Below, one piece after another: positions 22,761-25,613 of a stretch of DNA of 25,613 bases. The position numbers and the translations under genes were made by a program. Origin of the DNA: Alphaproteobacteria bacterium UBA3307 (GTDB taxonomy: Bacteria > Pseudomonadota > Alphaproteobacteria > RF32 > CAG-239); NCBI GenBank assembly GCA_002361365.1, contig DEST01000052.1, positions 1 through 25,613 of the forward strand. Direction: 5' to 3'. A model generated the notes under the pieces. That model had not been told where the DNA came from. It worked only from the letters and a program-made list of their open reading frames with translations, and searched no databases. Numbering within the stretch: position 1 is the stretch's first letter; each line of letters begins with the position of its first letter.

Positions 22761-22788
22761 ATAGTATTGCTGATTTTTTTAAAGTCAA
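22761..22788 (-). promoter_or_regulatory. promoter of the nadM-pncA-pncB-nadE operon
   Basis: On the reverse strand TTGACT (22788-22783) and TACTAT (22766-22761) are 16 nt apart. Transcription would start near 22755, so that the aptamer's first helix lies at the very 5' end of the mRNA and the leader is about 115 nt. Confidence 0.7.
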
Positions 22789-22819
22789 TACCTTTATTTA
22801 AAATCACACGCATTAGCTG

Positions 22820-22848
22820 TTGCCAAAGGCTTAAAAATATGTTTTAAT
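22820..22848 (+). promoter_or_regulatory. promoter of the GNAT acetyltransferase gene
   Basis: TTGCCA (22820-22825), 17 nt, TTTAAT (22843-22848), about 30 nt before the start codon. Both hexamers are near consensus. Confidence 0.55.
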
Positions 22849-22878
22849 AAGGTACATTAAATTTCAAGGAGGCATACT

Positions 22879-23316
22879 ATGCGTAAAATGATTGATATTG
22901 ATTTCGGTTCAATGCGCTACAACGAGTTAGTCGAACTTCGTTACAAAATTTTGCTTGAGCCTCTGGGATTGAAATTTCTCGATTCGTTTCGACCGGAGGA
23001 GGCTAAATATTTACACATCGGCTGTGTGGAAATGTTGGACAATAAATTGGTCGGCGGCCTTATTTTAGCCCCTATTGACGATGAAACTATCAGATTGATG
23101 CAAGTTGCGATAGATACAATTTATCAGGGAGAAGGCGTCGGCCGTGAACTTGTTACTTATGCCGAAAAACGTGCACGCGTTGCCGGATATAAAAAAATAG
23201 TAATGCATGCAATGCTGTTTGTGGTCGGTTTTTATGAAAAGCTCGGATTTATTGCCGAAGGAGAACCTTTCTCCGAGCAAGGAATTACCTTTATCAAGAT
23301 GGTTAAAACGCTTTAA
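22879..23316 (+). CDS. GNAT family N-acetyltransferase
   Basis: A 145-residue GNAT-fold protein. The acetyl-CoA pyrophosphate-binding motif A reads QGEGVG (83-88) after the strand LMQVAI. Motif B follows with HAMLFVVGFYEKLGF. The N-terminal RYKILLEPLG is typical of the ElaA/YjcF-like branch, whose substrates are mostly unknown. Start ATG with a perfect AAGGAGG 6 nt upstream. Probably co-transcribed with the next gene, 12 nt downstream. It diverges from the NAD operon. Confidence 0.88.
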   Translation: MRKMIDIDFGSMRYNELVELRYKILLEPLGLKFLDSFRPEEAKYLHIGCVEMLDNKLVGGLILAPIDDETIRLMQVAIDTIYQGEGVGRELVTYAEKRARVAGYKKIVMHAMLFVVGFYEKLGFIAEGEPFSEQGITFIKMVKTL

Positions 23317-23328
23317 TGGAGAAATATT

Positions 23329-24180
23329 GTGCAAGAAACCTCTTTAGATATCTCTACTAACAAATTTAAGCTCCGCGGCAATCAATTTAAGAATGCCTGT
23401 AAAGAGTTTAAAAACGGTTCTGAAGCCAACGAATCTTGGTCGCTTATTGATAACCGCCAATTTGAAATTATGGATTCGAATGTTGATAACAGCGAAAAAG
23501 TCAAAGCTTTTGATGATGTCTTAAATGAAATAATCCGCATTCATCCCAGAGCAAACACAGCTTACTGTATGGCTTTACAACGACAGCTATCTTACACTGA
23601 CAAAAAGAATGTCGACAAACTGGAACTTATTGCCAAAGCGGCTTACTTTCACCGTCGTAATGTTAATATCACTCTATATGGCAAAATCATCAATGATGCC
23701 TATGAAATGTCCAGCAGCAAAAAAACTTTTCCTTTTAAAGATGCTGTTGAAGAATACCGTGATGAAGTTAAAAACGCTGAACAAAGAGAAAAAATTGAAG
23801 ATGACTTATGCAAAATTTCCACCTATATTGAAGAAGGAAAGCTTCCGCCGGAAAAAAAATTACAATTGATTGACGAAGCTGTGGCAATGATTAACGAGCC
23901 CTATTTCAAAAAAAGCAAGGCCAATAAAGAAAAAGCAACTTTTTGTAAATGGGCTGTCAGTATTTGCAGAGAAGAACTTCCTTATGACACAGAAAGTCTG
24001 GAATATTATAAACGACAAGCATTTAAATATGAAAAAAATGCCGATAACGCTGTCCGTATGGGTAAAAAACGGCGCGGGTTATGGACCGAAGCCGAAGAAC
24101 TGGAATATCGCAAAAAATACGGAGATGCAAACAATAAAGATTTATTGCTTAAAAATGGCAAATTCGGCGGACGTGACTGA
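23329..24180 (+). CDS. uncharacterised Lys/Glu-rich helical protein
   Basis: A 283-residue protein I do not recognise. It has no signal peptide and no membrane helix. It is predicted by eye to be almost all helical, with many Lys, Glu, Asn and Tyr residues, possibly TPR-like helical pairs in the middle (about 95-240; for example AKAAYFHRRNVN, ALQRQLSYTDKK, YYKRQAFKYEK). It ends in a basic tail (RMGKKRRGLW) and a polar C-terminus. The start is a GTG at 23329 with GGAG 10 nt upstream; the first in-frame ATG (residue 48) would remove an apparently normal N-terminus. It follows the acetyltransferase closely, so the two may act together. Confidence 0.7.
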   Translation: MQETSLDISTNKFKLRGNQFKNACKEFKNGSEANESWSLIDNRQFEIMDSNVDNSEKVKAFDDVLNEIIRIHPRANTAYCMALQRQLSYTDKKNVDKLELIAKAAYFHRRNVNITLYGKIINDAYEMSSSKKTFPFKDAVEEYRDEVKNAEQREKIEDDLCKISTYIEEGKLPPEKKLQLIDEAVAMINEPYFKKSKANKEKATFCKWAVSICREELPYDTESLEYYKRQAFKYEKNADNAVRMGKKRRGLWTEAEELEYRKKYGDANNKDLLLKNGKFGGRD

Positions 24181-24234
24181 TTCTGTTAAATGTTATAAAA
24201 ACCTACATCACAAACAAAAAATTATATTTTATTA

Positions 24235-24263
24235 TTGACAATCGGCTTTTTTCAAGTTAAAAA
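24235..24263 (+). promoter_or_regulatory. promoter of tRNA-His
   Basis: A perfect -35 TTGACA (24235-24240) is followed after 17 nt by TAAAAA (24258-24263), or after 16 nt by TTAAAA. The -10 is a poor match. The tRNA begins 12 nt further on. Confidence 0.5.
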
Positions 24264-24275
24264 CGACTCACTTAT

Positions 24276-24353
24276 GGCGGATGTAGCTCAGTTGGTTAGA
24301 GCGCTGGTTTGTGGTACCAGATGTCGTCAGTTCAAATCCGATCATCCGCCCCA
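24276..24353 (+). tRNA. tRNA-His (anticodon GTG)
   Basis: The cloverleaf is complete. The acceptor is GCGGATG (24277-24283) with CATCCGC (24343-24349). The anticodon arm is CTGGT/ACCAG with loop TTGTGGT and anticodon GTG at 24311-24313. The extra 5' G (-1, position 24276) opposite C73 (24350), the hallmark of tRNA-His, is encoded, as is the 3' CCA (24351-24353). The T-stem GTCAG/CCGAT contains an A-C mismatch (24329/24339) and one G-U pair, which is unusual. Confidence 0.95.
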
Positions 24354-24360
24354 TTTTAAG

Positions 24361-24392
24361 AAAGATGCCTTTTAATACGGCATCTTTTTTTG
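24361..24392 (+). terminator. intrinsic terminator after tRNA-His
   Basis: AAAGATGCC (24361-24369), loop of nine, GGCATCTTT (24379-24387), continuing into a T tract. Nine perfect base pairs. Confidence 0.88.
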
Positions 24393-24426
24393 TTTTTAGA
24401 GCATAATTTTACACTGTTAAACTATC

Positions 24427-24460
24427 AAAAAAGGGCATCGACATCTGCCAACACCCTTTA
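24427..24460 (-). terminator. probable intrinsic terminator of the autotransporter gene
   Basis: On the reverse strand AAAGGG (24459-24454) pairs with CCCTTT, whose arm runs into a T6 tract (24435-24427), about 25 nt after the stop codon. The loop is long (about 18 nt), so strength is uncertain. Confidence 0.5.
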
Positions 24461-24484
24461 TTACTGTTTAACGATATATCAAAA

Positions 24485-25613
24485 CTACCAAACCATTCTG
24501 ACATTACCGCCAACGCCCCAAGCATCGTAGTTTGAACCGCCGGTATAATTTCCAAATACGCCGAGAGAGAAACCACGCATCAACTCAGCATCGGCACCAA
24601 CTTCAATACGGCCGTACGTTTCGTTGTCAAGCGTATCTTTGAACTCGCGTCCATCAACCTTAATCTCACCGCCGGAAGCCAAAACTTGAATAACTGACGG
24701 CTTAATATAACCGGTTGTCGGAAGTTGATTTTCATTATTAAACTGATATTCCAACTTGAGTGCAGCCTCTAATTCAACATCATGAACTTTAGAAAACTCA
24801 ATTTCCTTATTTTCTGCATCTTTATTTTTGGCGTTATCAAAATCAATATAGTTATAGGTCGCCTTAAATGACGGAGTCAAGATAGAGCGTCTGGTCATCC
24901 TAATATCGTAGCCCACTTCACCCTGAACTCCGACAGTTACACCATCAACAGAATTTTTAACACCGTTTTTGCCTTTAAGGTCAGCATCCAGCTTGCCACC
25001 GTATAATGCCCCCATTAAATATAGGTCTCCAACATATCGACGATAGTATCCGCCGGCCAACCAACTTTGCAATTTGATTTCGCTACCGAGATAAGAGAAA
25101 TATTTACCTTTTTCGCCGCGATGCTTTTTATTGCCGTCATTTTCATATTTACCATTACGATAAGAACCGAAAACTCCGACTTCATCTTTGGTTGTAGGTT
25201 GGAAATCAATACCAAAGTCTACGCCAAACAAATCAAAATCTGTTTCAAACGGCTTATCAAACGTACCACTCCGATAGAATGGCGTTGCCCATAATCTGGT
25301 ACGGAAACTGCTGTCTTCATACTTACAAAAGCGATTATCACATTCGTCACTATAACAATTGCATTGTCCTCGGTTAGTCCGGTCAAGCGGCAAACGCAAT
25401 GAACGGATTTGCTCAATTGCCGAACGCGGTAAATCAAGCGCAGCCATAACGTCTGGTGACAAGCCATCATCCGGTGTCGGGTCGTCAGGGTCAATCGGAT
25501 CAACTTTTGTTACTCTATACAAGAACCAATCATAAACATTGTTGGCTTCATTATAGTCATAACCTACCTTAATGGTATAGTCCGGATTTACACCATTTTG
25601 CGCCGAAAATGAA
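24485..25613 (-). CDS. autotransporter, C-terminal part with outer-membrane beta-barrel (5' end outside window)
   Basis: The frame is open without a start to the window edge. It includes the passenger end YDYNEANNVYDWFLYRVTKV just before a DPDDPTPDD linker, so the TTG at 25522 is an internal Leu codon and not a start. About 375 residues are visible. They comprise the end of a pertactin/AIDA-like passenger, an Asp/Pro linker, a short helix region with a Cys cluster (CNCYSDECDNRFC), then a barrel of about 270 residues with alternating strands ending VRMVW. This is a type V secretion protein: the barrel inserts in the outer membrane and exports the passenger. The terminal aromatic residue is the expected barrel-assembly signal. 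Confidence 0.85.
   Translation of the reverse strand, partial: SFSAQNGVNPDYTIKVGYDYNEANNVYDWFLYRVTKVDPIDPDDPTPDDGLSPDVMAALDLPRSAIEQIRSLRLPLDRTNRGQCNCYSDECDNRFCKYEDSSFRTRLWATPFYRSGTFDKPFETDFDLFGVDFGIDFQPTTKDEVGVFGSYRNGKYENDGNKKHRGEKGKYFSYLGSEIKLQSWLAGGYYRRYVGDLYLMGALYGGKLDADLKGKNGVKNSVDGVTVGVQGEVGYDIRMTRRSILTPSFKATYNYIDFDNAKNKDAENKEIEFSKVHDVELEAALKLEYQFNNENQLPTTGYIKPSVIQVLASGGEIKVDGREFKDTLDNETYGRIEVGADAELMRGFSLGVFGNYTGGSNYDAWGVGGNVRMVW

Noticed and set aside
25520..25522. Start codon of the autotransporter-like protein
   Set aside because: The codon is TTG inside the conserved WFLYRV passenger-end motif, and the frame stays open to the window edge, so the gene is truncated by the window and not started here.

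Overview
The window looks like chromosomal DNA of an AT-rich alphaproteobacterium, probably an uncultured host-associated lineage. The evidence is an alphaproteobacterial Mic60/mitofilin homologue divergent from tsaD, a DksA with the zinc-less Cys pattern usual in that class, a maf-rng-yacG cluster, an MCE lipid transporter with a PqiC-like lipoprotein, and outer-membrane beta-barrel proteins. No phage, transposase or CRISPR array is visible. Species cannot be told from the sequence.

Layout. Positions 1-5100 hold the tail of a SemiSWEET-like transporter gene, a YibQ-type divergent polysaccharide deacetylase, class II lysyl-tRNA synthetase, and htpG behind a very good heat-shock (RpoH) promoter. 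Positions 5240-7850 hold an archaeal-type ADP-dependent sugar kinase translationally coupled to mic60. Positions 7946-10831 are a forward operon tsaD-nth-secreted ankyrin protein. Positions 10828-16524 are a tightly packed reverse operon dksA-maf-rng-yacG-mlaE-mlaF-mlaD-pqiC-like. Positions 16615-18506 hold a type IV pilin-like gene, a small outer-membrane barrel and a small exported protein.

Positions 18534-19102 hold a promoter, a multibranch structured RNA ending in a perfect intrinsic terminator, a 76-residue Cro/C1-like gene and a large two-tier inverted repeat. Positions 19105-22640 (reverse strand) are a four-gene operon nadM-pncA-pncB-nadE. It encodes the whole route nicotinamide -> nicotinate -> NaMN -> NaAD -> NAD+. 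Positions 22879-25613 hold a GNAT acetyltransferase, an unrecognised helical protein, tRNA-His(GTG) and the C-terminal part of an autotransporter.

The most exciting signal is in the NAD operon. Two RNA hairpins, one in the nadM leader and one in the nadM-pncA gap, share an identical 11-nt loop, a 2-nt 5' bulge at the same place, and helices with different, compensated sequences. In both, the loop can form a pseudoknot with a strand 10-12 nt downstream. In the nadM leader that strand also takes part in a chain of mutually exclusive pairings that ends at the Shine-Dalgarno sequence. This is what a ligand-controlled translational riboswitch acting on NAD salvage would look like. I do not recognise it as a known class, and I could not search databases.
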